A DNA stretch of 64,000 nucleotides from Tetrahymena elliotti 4EA (GCA_000231825.2 JH720357.1:179896-243895), one strand, 5' to 3'. Shown: positions 49,447 to 63,301, numbered from the stretch's first letter. Made by a program: numbers and translations. The notes: a model not told the origin generated them from the letters alone.

Positions 49447-51375
49447 TTAGTATTTAAAAAACAAACCTTCTTCACAAAAAATAGAGAAGGATCTTGTTGT
49501 ATGTAATGTATTTACGTATGTAAAATATATTAACTTGAAATTTAATTAATTTATCAGTTATTACCAATAGTTAAAAAGTCTTTTACTTAATCAATTTCTA
49601 ATACCACAATTATAAATAATACATTCATATATAATAGTAAACACATATATTGCTGTATCTTAAATTTACTCATTTTTCTCATAAACTTCTAAATTAAAAA
49701 AGCCTTGAATCAATCAATCATTCATTCATTAATTATCTTCACAAAATCTATGCTTAATTTTACAAACAATCTCTTGCTTCTTATAGTTATTCTTTTTGAA
49801 TAAATTAATTTACATTCTAAATTCCATTAAAAAGGTATTTAATTCTACCACGAAGTATGTATTTTTATTAACTTAACATTACTCACTATTTAAATTTATC
49901 TTTTCATATTCTTCGCATAAACATTTTTAGTAATCGATGCAATTGTTATCATAAAAGCTAATTCATTTTTTTATTATTCCATTAAAAATAAAATTAATTT
50001 ATATTTTTTGTAAAACATTTCTGGTTCTTGTAAACTATGCTTTTTGAAGGCCAATTTTTACTTCATCAAAATTTTGATGATTTCTAATCTATTTATCAAA
50101 TTAAAATCAAAAGATCAATCAATAATCGATAAGTAAACGATATATTTTTCAAATAAAAAACATCATTAATTATCTTTTATACTTAAAAAATTTTTTTTCA
50201 AATAAAAATTGAACTATATAAAATGAATTTACCAAATGTTTTAAAAAATAAGAAAAGAAGTTGAAAAAAAGATGTTTGAGTAAAAAATTAAAAAGAAAAG
50301 TTCTGATTAAAATAATTTTCAATCAAGATAATGATAAATATTTATTGTTTTTTGAATTAAATTTTGAGTAAACAAATAGGATACCAAAAAGAAAAATTGA
50401 TTATCCATAAAAACTTAGCTGAAAATAATTTGAAAACTTAATTTATTTTTGTTTGGTCTTAAAAAGTACTTGTTTACTAATAACAAATATGAAAAAAAAA
50501 CTATTCATTTTTATATTGTAAAATAAATTAAAATTCAATCAGTTTTAAATAATATTTTAATTCAATAATTTATAATTTATGCAACTTTATGGTTGTTCTG
50601 ATTTTACTTACTTTACTTTTATTCTTTCTTCCCATGTTTCTTTCTACTCTATTTTTTTTATGATCTTAAAAATTATTTTTATTATTTATAAACAAAATTA
50701 AATTTGTTTTTTTACGTTTTTAGATTTGTTTAAACCAACAAACAAAAATAAAAAATTTTAAACAATTTAAATAGCTAATATTACTTCTATTAAGTATTTT
50801 TAACTATTTCAAAGCAATAATTTATTGCATACTATTATTATGTAAGCTAAATAAAACTCTATTCTTTTTTTTTTTCTTAAAAAATTAAGTATTTTTAATT
50901 ATTTCAAAGCAATAATTTATTACATACTATTATTATTTAAGCTAAATAAAACTCTATTCTTTTTCTTTTTTCTTAAAAAATTGAATTCCTAGTGTTTCCT
51001 TATTTTTATATAAAATTAATGTGCTTTTTTAATCTAAATAGGAAAAATTGATTTAAATCTTGCTTATTATAATTTGTAATAGTTTTGTATAATAAATTTT
51101 ATTATAAGCAATTCTAAAAATAGGAACGTTAAAAACAGCAAGAATGGAAGATAGAAAAAAAAAATAAGAAGAGAAAGATAAATAAATATATGATTTTATT
51201 TTACGTGTGAAAAAAGCAATGTTACTATGCATAATTTATATAATAAACACTATTGAAAGTTTTGATTGTTTTTTATTTTTTTTGATTAGATTGGAGGTTT
51301 TTTAAATTGTTAAAAAGATATCTAAAATCTTAATAAATAAATAAATTAATTGATTAAAAATTTATAAATATTTAA
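49447..51375. other. AT-rich intergenic region with a tandem duplication
   Basis: Divergent intergenic region between the carboxypeptidase and the canopy-like gene. A 95-bp tandem duplication lies at 50791-50982 (listed separately). No gene seen. Confidence 0.55.
50791..50982. repeat. 95-bp tandem duplication
   Basis: Two copies, 50791-50885 and about 50886-50982, starting taagtatttttaa, containing aaagcaataatttatt and aagctaaataaaactctatt, and ending in a T-rich tract. They differ at only a few positions. Confidence 0.85.
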
Positions 51376-52256
51376 ATGAGAAGCGTAAACATTATATTAT
51401 TAGGTTTGCTATTAGCTAGTTTATTATCTTTAGCCCTTGTTGAAGCAAGTATGTTATTTACTTTATGCTTTTAGCTAACTAACTAGATTATTCTTAAACA
51501 TTAATTATTGATTCTTATTTGAATAGGAAAAAAGAATCCTTAAGATAAGAGACCTACTCATATAGAACCAGAATTATATTGCAATTCATGTTAGGCAATT
51601 ATCAGAGAAATTTTAAAGAAAATTGGTGAATCAAGAAGAGAATCAGATGTAATTATTTAGTTCAAGCATTTTATCTTTATGAAGAATATAATTTATATTA
51701 AATGGCTAATATTATTATTTCATTTTTACAAATTAGGTTGCTGATGCTCTGAGCGATATTTGTTCATAAAGAAACTATGTTGAATACGAATATCCCCCAC
51801 CAGATATGGTTAAGGGTTGCCACGCCTTTATTAGTGTAACAAATATTTAAAGAAATATGATAACATGTTAAATCAAGGCTAATTTTCTTATTTATTTATT
51901 TAATTGATAGGGCTGGGATGAACTTATTGAAAAGAAAATGGTTAACAGAGCCTCAAATGCTGATATAGAAAATGATATTTGTTTAAAAAGAACAAGAGTA
52001 TTCAATTATCAAAAGCAGCAACTACAAATAGAAATTAACTTAACATTTTACTTAAAATTTAAAAAATAAGGCTTGCTTAGGAGTAGATCCTTCAGCTAGA
52101 AGAGAATAATAATAAAACCCTGGATTCGTTAAAATAAACGACAAAGAAGTTCCAATAGTAATATTTGATTTTTGAAAATATTAAATAGAAATCTAAAAAT
52201 TTTTATAAAATTAGAGTGCAGATGGATCAATTAATATCAATGGTGGAGATTTGTGA
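51376..52256 (+). CDS. Canopy/saposin-B-like secretory protein
   Basis: Six exons in phase: 51376-51448, 51527-51648, 51737-51835, 51911-51997, 52071-52157, 52215-52256; 169 aa. Residues 1-about 22 form a clear signal peptide (VNIILLGLLLASLLSLALVEA). The mature part has six cysteines in saposin-like spacing: YCNSC, DICSQR, VKGCHAF, NDICLK and ACLGVD. The pattern E-L-Y-C-x-x-C followed by a helical Arg/Lys-rich stretch, EYEYPPPDM, and a GC-x-x-F motif resembles canopy (CNPY/DUF3456) proteins, ER-resident or secreted factors that help fold surface receptors. I see no KDEL-like retention signal; the protein ends NINGGDL. Introns are 73-101 bp, short and typical. The family call is likely, not certain. 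Confidence 0.75.
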
Positions 52257-53726
52257 TAAATATTTTAAAAACATTATAAATAAATATGTATTCTGTATTT
52301 TAAATATTATCTTCAGATATCAATTAATCCATGAATAAATATTCAAATATTTATTTATTTATTCTATTCTCTTTTTCAAATTTTATTTGTTTATTTGTTG
52401 ACTAAATATTTATTTCTTTTTTTTAGAAACCATACAAAATATTTTTATGGTCAGTATTTAAATTTATTATGAGATGGTTTTTACACTTTATTATTTTTTA
52501 TAATTGAAATGACTTAAACAAATTTAAACATATTTTGGAAATGATAAAGTTTAGGTAATTCCATTCTAAAAGATTTTAAATAAAAAAATTAAACCTCAGC
52601 TTATTTTGAATTAGGCTTTATAACAACTAGAACCAATTTTGAATTAACGTACCTTCTCGACAAATTAAATACTCTATAAATATTTTTTGTTTACAAATAA
52701 ATTCAAAAAATAATAACAAATTAAACAAAAAAATGTAAAATGAACTAATTGGTCTGTTTTAAAATTAGAAATATCAAAATAAGCTACCGTATTTTCATAT
52801 CGAAAAGAATTATATAATTTATATAATTAGTTACAATAAAAAAGGTATTAGTTAATATTTTAAGTCTCTTATAACAATGATATTTATCTGAATTTCCAAG
52901 GTATTTTTGAGGTTAATTCATTTCAAATTACTATTATTCATTCACATTATTTGTAACTAAAAATGATTTTATAATAATAAATCCATGTATTACTCTCATT
53001 AGAAGATCTTAATTAACATATGGACTAAGTAAGCTTCATAAAATAAAACCAGTTTAAAATAATGTAGGGCTGTCGTGGCAATATCAACAAATAAAGTGTG
53101 AGTAATAACAATATTTTTGAAAAATATAAAACAAAAATTACTTTTTTATGATTAAAATTTTAAGAATTAAATAAATACCATTTCGAGTTATGTAAAAAGA
53201 AACTACTTTAAAATTTTTTTATTAAATCTTAAATAAGTTTGGAAACAAACAAACATCCATAACTTAAAATTAAATTTAATGAATTAAAATATTATTTTTG
53301 GTACAATTTTAAATTTTAGTTGAGAATTTTCTTTATAAAAATAAACAAACAATTTCATTCTGGAATGTTAATGACTCATTTTTTGAGGACAATTTTGGTA
53401 AAATTCTAACATAATTTTTTATATCTAGGTTAATTAATGAAAATAATACTTAATATTTATTTTCAAAGTCATTGAAAAAATGTTATTTGAAGAATTTAGA
53501 ATATTGAAATTTTCATTATTTTAATGAATGAATAAATAAATTAAAATAAATGAATCAAATCATTCACTCTAAAAAAATTTGAGAATTTAAAATCATCCAA
53601 AATTTTAACAAAGTTATTTAATTAATTTACAATAATTAAATAAAATACTACAACCAAAGTATGTATGTATGACTGACTGACTGTAGATAAGGTGTTTGTT
53701 AAAGTTATTTCACAATTCAACCATTC
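52257..53726. other. AT-rich intergenic region
   Basis: Between convergent genes. No gene seen. A short mixed microsatellite, gtatgtatgtatgactgact and on, lies at about 53657-53685. Confidence 0.55.
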
Positions 53727-56700
53727 TCAAAAAATAAGTTTGATTTTTCTTCTGATTGGTTTCTTTTTGTATTTCTTAACTGTTTTATTTTCAGTTTAAG
53801 CTTGCTATTCTTCTGGTTTAATTTATGTTTCTTCTTATTCTTCCTCCTATTTCTCTGTTATTTCTTGTTATCTATTTGTTTCTTCTAATTATTTCTCTTA
53901 TTCCTATTTTTTTTTCAATTCTTCTGCAAAAATTCTTACAGGAGGTAAATAGAATTCTTATTCTTCTTAGTCTTCATTGTCTGATATTACATCCTCGAAA
54001 TCTTCTTCTTTTTTACTTAAGATATCATCCAACTCGTGATCTTAAACAATAAATATTTCTTCAATTTCAGCCCAGAAATTATCTCCAGGCATATCTAATA
54101 AAATACCTAGCCTGTATTTCTAATCTTATTAGATATTTTCAGGATTGGCTTTATTAACATGTTAATAGTTTGGATAGTCGGCAAACAGTAAAGTTTTTGA
54201 TTTTTAGCTGAATCTTACTTCAATACAATCTATCTCCTTTTTAGCATCATACAAGTTGAGTCCTTTCATTATTTAATTTAAGCCTATTCTGTTTGATCTA
54301 AAACATAATTTTTCTTTATATATAAATTAGCTATCAACATTTTATTCTTGTATCATTCCAACAGCTATACCATTATGTAGTGGAAGGTCAAGATTTTTGC
54401 TGAATTTAATTCTGAAGACATAATTCAAGTCAGGTCTTAAGTTGCATTTGGTAACAATCTAGGCCATATTTGAAGTAGCTTAAGAGATGATATTGTTATT
54501 AGTATCAGTTTTTCCAATTTTTATACCAAAATTTTCAAATTTTTGAGTTGCTTAAAATTCAAATTCTACTTTATTTATAAACAAATTTTCTAAGTCAAAT
54601 ATAGGATAATCAACGAGTAGTTTGTCAAGAGCATCTTTATTCAAGCAAGTCTTAATCTACTCTCTAAACTTCAAAGATTAAATCTATTAGTAGATGATAG
54701 GTGTTTTGGTTTTTGTGTATTTCTCTCCAAAAGTCTAAGTCAAATCATTAATCTTTTAAGCTAATTTTATAAGATTCTCTTTCTAATATTCTTTCAAGCC
54801 ATTAAAATCATGAATAGGTTTCTTTTAACCTATGAATATAGGCTATTAAAGAAGCAAGTTAGCTAAGATGTTAGGATAATTATTCATGCACTAACTGAAA
54901 TTATTTATAAATTATTAGCTAATGTTATTTGTTTCATTTTGTAAAATCAAGTTAAAATCTATTGCCTTTGTTTAAATAAACTCATTACTAAGCTTTCTTG
55001 CTTCTAGAGATTCTATTAACTAATTAACTTATTTTACTTCTTCATCACTAAGCTTAGAGCCAAATATTTTAGAATCTTTCAAAATCTGCTCACACATCAA
55101 TTCACTAAAATCTAATGATTCAATAAAGGGACTTATTCTCTAAAGTTCATTCTTAATATAATCTGTAAATAAAGGATCGCAATTATTAAACTTATTCTAA
55201 ATCAATTTCATTAAGAAATTTTAATTTTTATTCTTATTCTTATCCTATTTGTTTAAAAATATTAACATTAATTTTCATCAAAAATTAAAAAAATAAATAA
55301 AATTACAATAAATCCTCCAAATAGGCTATCAGATTTAATCTATTTACTCTGATCAGAATCAGCTTTTTTCTATTAAATTATAAAATTGAAATTTAGTAAA
55401 AATTAATTAAATGAATTTTTCTTTCTAAATCAATTCTTGTTTTTGATTAGATTTTAAAAGAAAAATAATCAATAAATTACATTAATGAAACTTTCTGATA
55501 ATTACTGAACTGTCTTAAGCTAAATGTCATCTAATTTGTTGTAATTGACTTTAAGTAGGTCTTTGTTATAATCTGAAGAGCGGATGCCGTGATTGTCTAT
55601 AAAACCTTGAAGCTTAGCCATTAAATCCTATAATTTACTAATTAATTAAGGAGAGCAGTTATTAGTTTTATTACTCATCAATCTCATCATGAGCTAACTT
55701 GTAGTGAGTTCATTTACATCTTTATCAAATAGCTCGTTGTTGTAGAAATCCTTATTTTACTAGTAGTAATTTGTTTAACTTAGATACTCATAATCACTAA
55801 TTTAGAACATGTTAATGTTTTTTATTTCTTCATGAATGACTTATTCTATCTTTTTGGCTTAGTCAAAGTTGATTGACTTATCTTGTGTTTCAAAATTTTA
55901 AATCATTCTTTCAATTTCTTACTTTGCACTATTTTTATTATCATTGATGCTTTTCATTATTTTTTTCATCTATGCTTCTGCTTAGTTAATGTCATAATCG
56001 TTTGTGAACATTTACTTCAAATCTTTTCTGCAAATGACTTTATCATAGGTTTCTTAAATTTATTGGCGATAAGCTATCAAACCATCAAATTTTGAAAGCA
56101 TTTCATTCTACTTTTGGTCAATATTTTAGTTTATTTTATTTTTGAAATTGGTAAAGAAGTCGTTTATTTTATCCTTAATTCTGTTCTGATAATTTTTCTC
56201 TTCTAAAGCACTATTGATATTATCAAAAAATTTTGAATCTTTTTCAAATTCTGGTAAATTCCTAACAATATTTTGATTGCCAACAATCATATCCAAACTT
56301 AAGGAATTGACTGGGCCAACACCTGAAACACAATAATTGCAATTGAGTAATTTAGTGGCATCTGCATCTGTGCGAATTAAGATTATTTCCTAATCTGGAT
56401 GCTCTAAGCAGTATTTCTTGAAACGTAGTGTCTTTTTTTCCTCTCTATTTTCACTCTATCTTAAAATTATTTCATCTTTTTGTTCTTCTATCTTTTCTTA
56501 TTCTTCGTTTTAAGGTTCTCTCACTTATTATTTAGGCTCATTTATTGTCTCATTGCTGATATTTTATCTCTTATTTTAATCTTTTAAATTACTTTCAGAT
56601 TAATTTTATTGATTATTCTAAATTGAAGGGGACGGACTCTAAAAAGAATTTGAAAATAATCTGCTACCACTATTAATATTTGAAAACAAATTTTGGTCTA

Positions 56701-57070
56701 TTGAACTTGAACTAACTTTTTTTTTTGGATTATCATCTTATTTATTAAAACGATTTAAATTAGTTTAAGTTTTTTATTAATTATCTTAATTTGAAGAGGA
56801 GTGATTTTTTTTATTTAAAAATAATCCTAAACTATTTTTAGCTGTTTAGGATTAGTCAAAAAGTGAATTTTTATGAGGTTCCTAATTCTATTACTCAGAT
56901 TGATTTGTTCTCTCTTTGATGATATTTTAAACGTTATTCTAATCTTTAAAATAATTTTAATTTAATTGATTGGTTATTTTATTTTAAGAAGATAAATTAA
57001 AAAGAGGTTAAACTAATCCTTTACCACTACTTGCTTATCCCTCACTAAGTGTATCTTAATTATCTGACAT
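53727..57070 (-). CDS. Coiled-coil protein with a zinc motif and SPRY-like C-terminal region
   Basis: 1056 aa; exons 55481-57070, 55307-55369 and 53727-55244 join in phase. Residues 1-about 190 are Gln/Asn/Ser-rich and probably disordered. At about 220-246, KKYCLEHPDQEIILIR followed by LLNCNYC gives C-x2-H ... C-x2-C, a single zinc-binding motif like half of a B-box. From about 270 to 720 the sequence is long, charged and helical. A region at about 800-960 (IAVGMIQEQN, LCFRSNRIGLN, VRFSQKSKTLLFADYP, KYRLGILLDMPGDNF) has the strand rhythm of a SPRY/B30.2 domain, although the match is weak. The end is Glu/Gln- then Lys-rich. The B-box plus coil plus SPRY order recalls TRIM proteins but no RING is visible. 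Function unknown. Confidence 0.75.
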
Positions 57071-60000
57071 TTTTTTATTCTTAGAAATATATATTTTGAT
57101 GTTAATTTATTTTTCTGAATTAATTTATTTATCTCCAAAATTTTTTGTTGAGTTTATAAAATATCCTCTTGACTCTTCAATTAAAAATATTTCTTTTTAG
57201 TCTATCTATTTTCCCTTTAATTTTTTTCTAATAATTTGATAATTTGTTACAATGAATAGATCAGATCAACTAATTTAAAAATATTCCCATAATTCAAAAA
57301 AAAAATTTATGTTTTTGGACAAAAATTAGCTCTATGATCGATCGATCATTCTTCAAATATAAAATAGGAAATATTTTCTAGTAAAAATAGCTGCTGATTT
57401 TGTTAAGATTATTAAAATCTGGATTTTATCAGCATCAAAAAATACAAAAAAGGAATATCAATTTATGAAGGTGATTTTTATTCTTCAAAAAATCAACACA
57501 AAATCACTGAAATGATTTAAAAAAACTAGGTTTTTTTAAAAAATTCAATAAAAAGCATGAAAATGCTTAGCAGATTCTAAATTTATAGTAAAACATTAAA
57601 ATTTCCTTAGTGGTTTCCATCATCCATGATGATATCTTTAGAAAAAGTAAAAGAATTCTAGATTTGATAATAAGAGATTAAAGCATTCATAATTATTATA
57701 ACAATCATCAAAATAATTTAAGAGGAAAATCAATTAATTAATTGGTGTTCTTTTCTGAATTATTGATTATTTGAAGTGGGGTGGGGGGGGGGAAATTAAT
57801 TGGAAATTAGTGGTAAAAACCAATCAAATTTTTCATTATCAATTAATTACCCACCTTTTTATTAGTTCTTATACTTCTATTAGGAAAATTAAGTTTCTAT
57901 AGGCAGATATTTGCTGCTTACTTTTACAAAAAATATTTTTAAAAAGTGTAATTTTTTTTAGTTTCAATCAATATCAATCATCCCAACCATAGATTATTTA
58001 TAAAATCAAAGGTATTTTTCTTTATTTAAAAATGTGTAAAAATTATGATTTCAAATCTCCATATGTTTATATAAATTGCTTACTTAAACTATGAAAGAAA
58101 AGGAAATAAGCTTTAATCATAGATCTTTGTTATCACTATATATTTTCGAATCTTTAATAATATCAAACTCTTTAGTCATTAAAACTGATAATTGAAAGTG
58201 TGTTTTCTATCTATTTTTGAATATTTTTATTTTATTGAGAAGACTTATGAAATAATATAATAAACTATAATATTGCTATTTAAAATGCTGGTATGCTTTT
58301 GATTTAATTTAAATTAATATCAAAATAGGTAAATAAGTTTGAACATTTTAACAAAATATACCTTTTTAATCAAAAGTTAAAATACTAACTATTTTTTTAA
58401 TTTCTTTTGCATATTTGTCTCTTGTCATTTAATGCTATATTAAAAAAGTAGAAGGAGCATAATGACTTTTAATTCATCTGCAAAAAGTTTATTGTAATCT
58501 AGTTAACAAATACATAATATTTTTAAGGAAGAAAAAATAAATAAATTATTTGAAATTTGTAGGGATTAAATTTTCAAATGTTGATGTGGTTTTTTAATAA
58601 ATAAATAAAAATAGCTTAAACAAAAAGAAATATAGCACAAAACATAATAATTATGAGCAATATTTGACTACTTAAACTTCAAATCTATTAACAGTAGAAT
58701 TCATGAGGGGATTTAACAATATTTAATAATTGATTGATTGGCTGTATTTTGCTAAAGATAAAATATAAACAAAAATACAGTTATAATGTTTATGATTAAT
58801 GTGGCTCTAAACAAAATACTTGCTGAATTTCAATAGATTTTTAAATCTTCAGCAAAAAAAAGAAGAAGAGTCAAATATAATCATAGTAAAATTTATTACA
58901 TCTTAAAATGGTATTATCAAAATAAAAAGTGTGTTTTGTTCTATTTTACTAAAATACTATTTATTCAATAATCTAATTAGCTATTATCATAATAGTTTGG
59001 TTATTCTATTTTGTTTTTTTTTTATCAATAAATAATATTTAGAAAGATATCTTTTGAAATTAACACAGTATTCAATCTTCTATTAAAAATTATTCACAGT
59101 CTTTTTTATTTTCTTAATTCACTCATAAAATGATTTTATATTCCTCTACCTCTCTCTTTATTACATTCTAAATTTCTCTTGATCAATCTAAAATTTTATT
59201 TTTGAAAAATTCTTAGTTAGCTCGCTTTTTTAAATGTTTTGATTTTTACTCAAAATATCTATTTTTTCAGAAAGAAAATTACTCTCAAATTATTGACTAC
59301 TTATTTATTCTTGATTTAAATTTTTATGGTATTTCAATTCTAACTATCTTGCAGTTAAAATGTTCAATCAAATTATAAAATAATTTCTTGATTGCCAAAA
59401 TTTCTTTTTGCAAAAATAGTCTTCCAAATCTGAAATTTATTATTTTCATTTTGATTTTTAACTTATTTTCTTTATCACATATTCTGCTTTCTTTATTGGT
59501 TTTAAATTTAAAAATAAGAAAATTAATTATATCAATTCAATATTTAATATCTTAAATTTAAAAGTAAAAGTGAAAATATATTAAATATATTAATTTGTTG
59601 TCGTTACTTAAGTGTAGTAAAACCTTCGTTTTTATTATTTAAAAAATTCAAAACTTTTAATCTTTTTTTTGACTTGAAAAAGAAAGATCGAACAAATTTT
59701 AATAAGACTTTAATTAACATTTTAAAATAAATTTTGAAAATGGAATTGGTTTATTGGTATAAATACTTTTTTTTGTTTTTTGTTTACATAAGTATTGATT
59801 TTGAAATATCAATACTACTATTATTATAATAATTATAATTATGATTAAGTATATTATTGTTAATTTTGTGATCTCAATATAATTAGTATATGATGATGAT
59901 AATAATTATTTAGTCAGAAATTATATCGTTTTTTAAAAATTAGAGAAACAAACTATTCTACCTAAAAGCAAAAAATTAAACAAAGATTATCAAAATATAT

Positions 60001-60103
60001 TAAGTAAGATACTAATTTACTTTTAACCAGTTAAGTGAATATAAATAGATCATTTTAAACATTTAGTTGACATATAAGAAAGGGAAATAATTAAGATAAA
60101 ATT
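57071..60103. other. AT-rich intergenic region with a G-run
   Basis: Divergent spacer of about 3 kb. A G-rich tract at about 57777-57792 (four G, T, then ten G) is the longest G run in the window. No gene seen; the region near 58400-58640 is A/T-rich without frames of note. Confidence 0.55.
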
Positions 60104-63100
60104 ATGATCTAATAGACTGTCGATGATGATCTCCATCATTTGAGACAATTAAAATTGATAAATCATAGATCTTAAAGTACTGTGATTGGAAATACAGTGA
60201 TTTTAAATAATAAATTGAATGATGAGTCTAAGAATAATAGTTACATCGTTCCTGATAAAGACGATTAGTCAAAGGCAAACAAAATATAAGAAGATTAGCC
60301 TAAAGTGAATTTGGTTCTCAAAAAAGATAGGCAGCAATTCTCAAAGAAGGAAATATTTACTTTGTGCTTATTTACTGCAATTATGATTTACATTATGACT
60401 GCATAATTAAATATCGATAAGTAATAAATAATTCATTTTACATGCATGAAAATACCCCAATTTTATCTAATTTTATGAACGAAACAAACAAAAAACATTT
60501 TAAAATATGAAAAAAGTATAATTATCTTCTTTCATTTCAAGTTTTTTGTAGAATTTCGTTTGATTTGAATAGATTTAAAAATTTTAAAAACACACACACA
60601 CACACACTCACTAATTCAAATTAATAAGTTAAATAATTAAATAACAAATAGTTCATATAACCTTAACAAATACTTAAACTATAATTTTGCTAAAAACTTT
60701 ACTACTGGAGACACTTTGTTAAAGTCAGATATAGATACCTATTTGGCAAACTAAATACTCAAATCATTTTATTCAACAGAAGGCTATAGTGAGTACCTTT
60801 TGTAAAGTGAAATGAGGCATATTTCATATCTAAGATTAAGATAACAAAGAGTCAAAATTAAGAATGAGACTCTTGGAAATAATAATACTTTCAACATATG
60901 GGACTAACCTATCACTTCTGATCAATCTACCTTCGGTCCTACTCTAAATTTTTAGTAAGTTTTTATAAAAAGATGATTTATACAATTGCATTTAAAATTT
61001 CTTTAAAAGCTACATATAAAAGTTATCATTAACTCTCACTTTAAATAAGAAATAATTCACTAAATAAATAAATAGCAATCAAGTAAAAAATTATTTAGAA
61101 ATGGATATATTACATTCATAGGTAAATCAAATATAGAAAATAATAAATAGAAAATAGATAGAATAAATAAAGAAATATTGAATAATAAAAGACAATATTA
61201 TTTAGTTTATTAATTTAAAACCTCAATACTTTAATGAAAATATTCTTTGAGTTGAATTAAGAAGAAGGATAATATTATTTAAAAGAAGAAATAGATTTGA
61301 TAATCTAATAAATTAAATAAAATATCAATTAAAAGTTAAATAAATAGCAATCATTGTTAATAAATAAATGAAACTAGAAAAAATAAATAGATCATAAAGA
61401 AATTTTGAATAATAAAATAAAGTTTGATCTTATTAACTCATTTAAAAACTAAATACTTTAATGAAAATATTCTTGGAGTTAAATTATGAAGAAAAAAATA
61501 TTATGAAGAGAAATAGATTTGCTCATAAGAAAATTGAAAAATTAAATAAATTATCTATTAAAAACAAATAAATATCATAGGAATTAAAATAGCAAACATG
61601 AATAGGTAGATAAGTTTTAATAAATAAATAAATAAATAAAAGATAGAAAAAATATAAATAGAAGATAGATAGATATAAATAATTTAATTTAGAATAATAA
61701 AGTAAAAGATTAACTTAGGTAATTTGCTCATAAGAAAATTGAAATATTAAATCAATGAATTAATTTAGAATAATTTTTTTTATCTTTTTTTTGAAGAAGA
61801 GTTAAATGCAAAAAAATGAATGAAAAATGAAGAGTTGATTAAATTTTATTTTATTTGAATGATAAAAATAGGTATGATAGCTATAATGCGGGTTTTGTTT
61901 AATTTTTTAATCCTTTAAACTAAACTCTATCGTAAGCTTAGGATACTCTCACAAATTTAAGTAACGATTAGTTTTTCGATTAGTAGACTAGCTATATTTC
62001 AGTGGATTGTGTATTTTATAATGCTAATTATGATATGGTAGCAGTTTTTTAAATAGAATTTACTTTGACTTCTGCTGGGTCCGTTAATTTAAATGTGCTT
62101 ACTGAATCGTATAGAATTGATCCATATAGCTCTACTTCTGATTAAGTCCGATTTGCTTTTGAAATTATTTTTTTAATACTTTTCATATTCTACTTCATAG
62201 ATGAGTTTATTAAGATCTACAGACAAATAAGCAAAGTATAAACAGAATATAATGATAAAGAAAAAGCTAAAGAAGAAAACAAGAACAATGCTTATGATCC
62301 CATGAAATAAGTAATAAATACAATCTTTATTTATTTAGTCTATAAATTTATTTTACTAAATATTTAATCAAAAAGATTTCAAAAGTAATAAATATTCTTA
62401 AAGGACTTGGAAATCATGTTTAAGACGTATGGAGCTTTTTAGATGTAGCCCTTCTTACTTTTATAGGTATTGCTATGAGTTATTGGCTGAGGTTTGCAAA
62501 AGACAATGACTTAATAACCATAATGAAAGAAATTCCTTCTGTCGATAATGTATTAGAAAGATGTAATAAAAAATATTTTGTTTTTGGAGAAATCTATTCA
62601 TTTATCAATTTAAAATTTTGAATTTTATTCCCTACTAACAATATTCATGTATTCTTTCATTTTTGTTAAATATAGAAAAGTACGATTTCTCTAAGGCTAA
62701 CAGCATAGCTTTGGATTTAGCTGATTATTTGGTTGAATTTAGGATTTTTGCTTGCTTGGCTGTTCTAATAGCTGCATTTAAAACTAGTAAATATTTAATC
62801 AGTCTGTCAGCAAGATTGAGTGATTATTTAGCTATTATGATGAGAATGTTAGATTTCATGCTCTTTTATATTATTTTGTTAATTAGTATTATATTTGCTT
62901 TTGCTTACATGGGAATTTTCATTTATGGTGCTAATATTTCACTTTACAGTACTCTATACAAAGCAATAGTCCAAACTATCATTCTCATGGTTAGTGGGTC
63001 TAGTGTCTCAAAAGAAATGATCTAATTTACTTTGATAGGAACGTTCTTCTATTTTATTGTCTTTTACTTCTTGACTATCAGTATTCTTGTCAACATGTTT

Positions 63101-63301
63101 TGGGTATTCGTCAAAAATGAGTACCTAAATTTTGAAAAAGAAAAGTAAGAGCTAGAGCAGTAACTCTATATAAAACAAGAATAGCACTAAGAGATAGAAC
63201 CTCACATTTACTACTATTTCAAAACCTAAATTTACTAGCTTTGGATGAGAATCAGATACTCTACAAATAAGCAAAAATATGAAGAGTAACTATTTCATTG
63301 A
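60104..63301 (+). CDS. Polycystin-2-like cation channel
   Basis: TRPP-type non-selective cation channel, expected in the ciliary or surface membrane. Exons: 60104-60420, 60652-60954, 61872-62310, about 62376-62580 and about 62681-63301; the fourth-exon end is uncertain. Length is about 630 aa. The cytosolic N-terminus precedes TM1 (LCLFTAIMIYIMTAQ, about residue 88). A large extracellular polycystin domain follows, with NFAKNF, MRHISYLRLRQQRVKIKNET (the conserved R-x-R-Q-x-R-V motif), YDSYNAGF and SYISVDCVFYNANYDMVA. TM2 is FAFEIIFLILFIFYFI, TM3 DVALLTFIGIAMSYWL, then TM4-TM6 with the pore helix around YKAIVQTIILMVSG. The C-terminus after FVKNEYLNFEKEKQE is short, Gln/Glu-rich, and lacks an EF-hand. 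Intron 2 is 917 bp and contains tandem repeats. Confidence 0.9.
60590..60610. repeat. CA microsatellite in polycystin intron 1
   Basis: About ten CA units in a row, the only sizeable CA repeat in the window, within the first intron of the polycystin-like gene. Confidence 0.85.
61060..61600. repeat. Tandem repeat inside polycystin intron 2
   Basis: Two diverged direct copies of roughly 265 bp. Shared blocks are aaataaatagcaatca, then aaa...gaataataaaa, then actttaatgaaaatattctt (near 61230 and 61455), then gagttgaattaagaagaa-like and gaaatagattt. A run of aaataaataaataaataaa at about 61620 continues the same sequence style. Confidence 0.7.

Noticed and set aside
53825..54052. 75-codon leucine-rich plus-strand frame
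   Set aside because: Antisense shadow of the Glu/Gln-rich end of the 1056-aa gene.
62663..63025. 120-codon frame as a stand-alone small membrane protein
   Set aside because: It is the last exon of the polycystin-like channel, and its first four codons are intron sequence.
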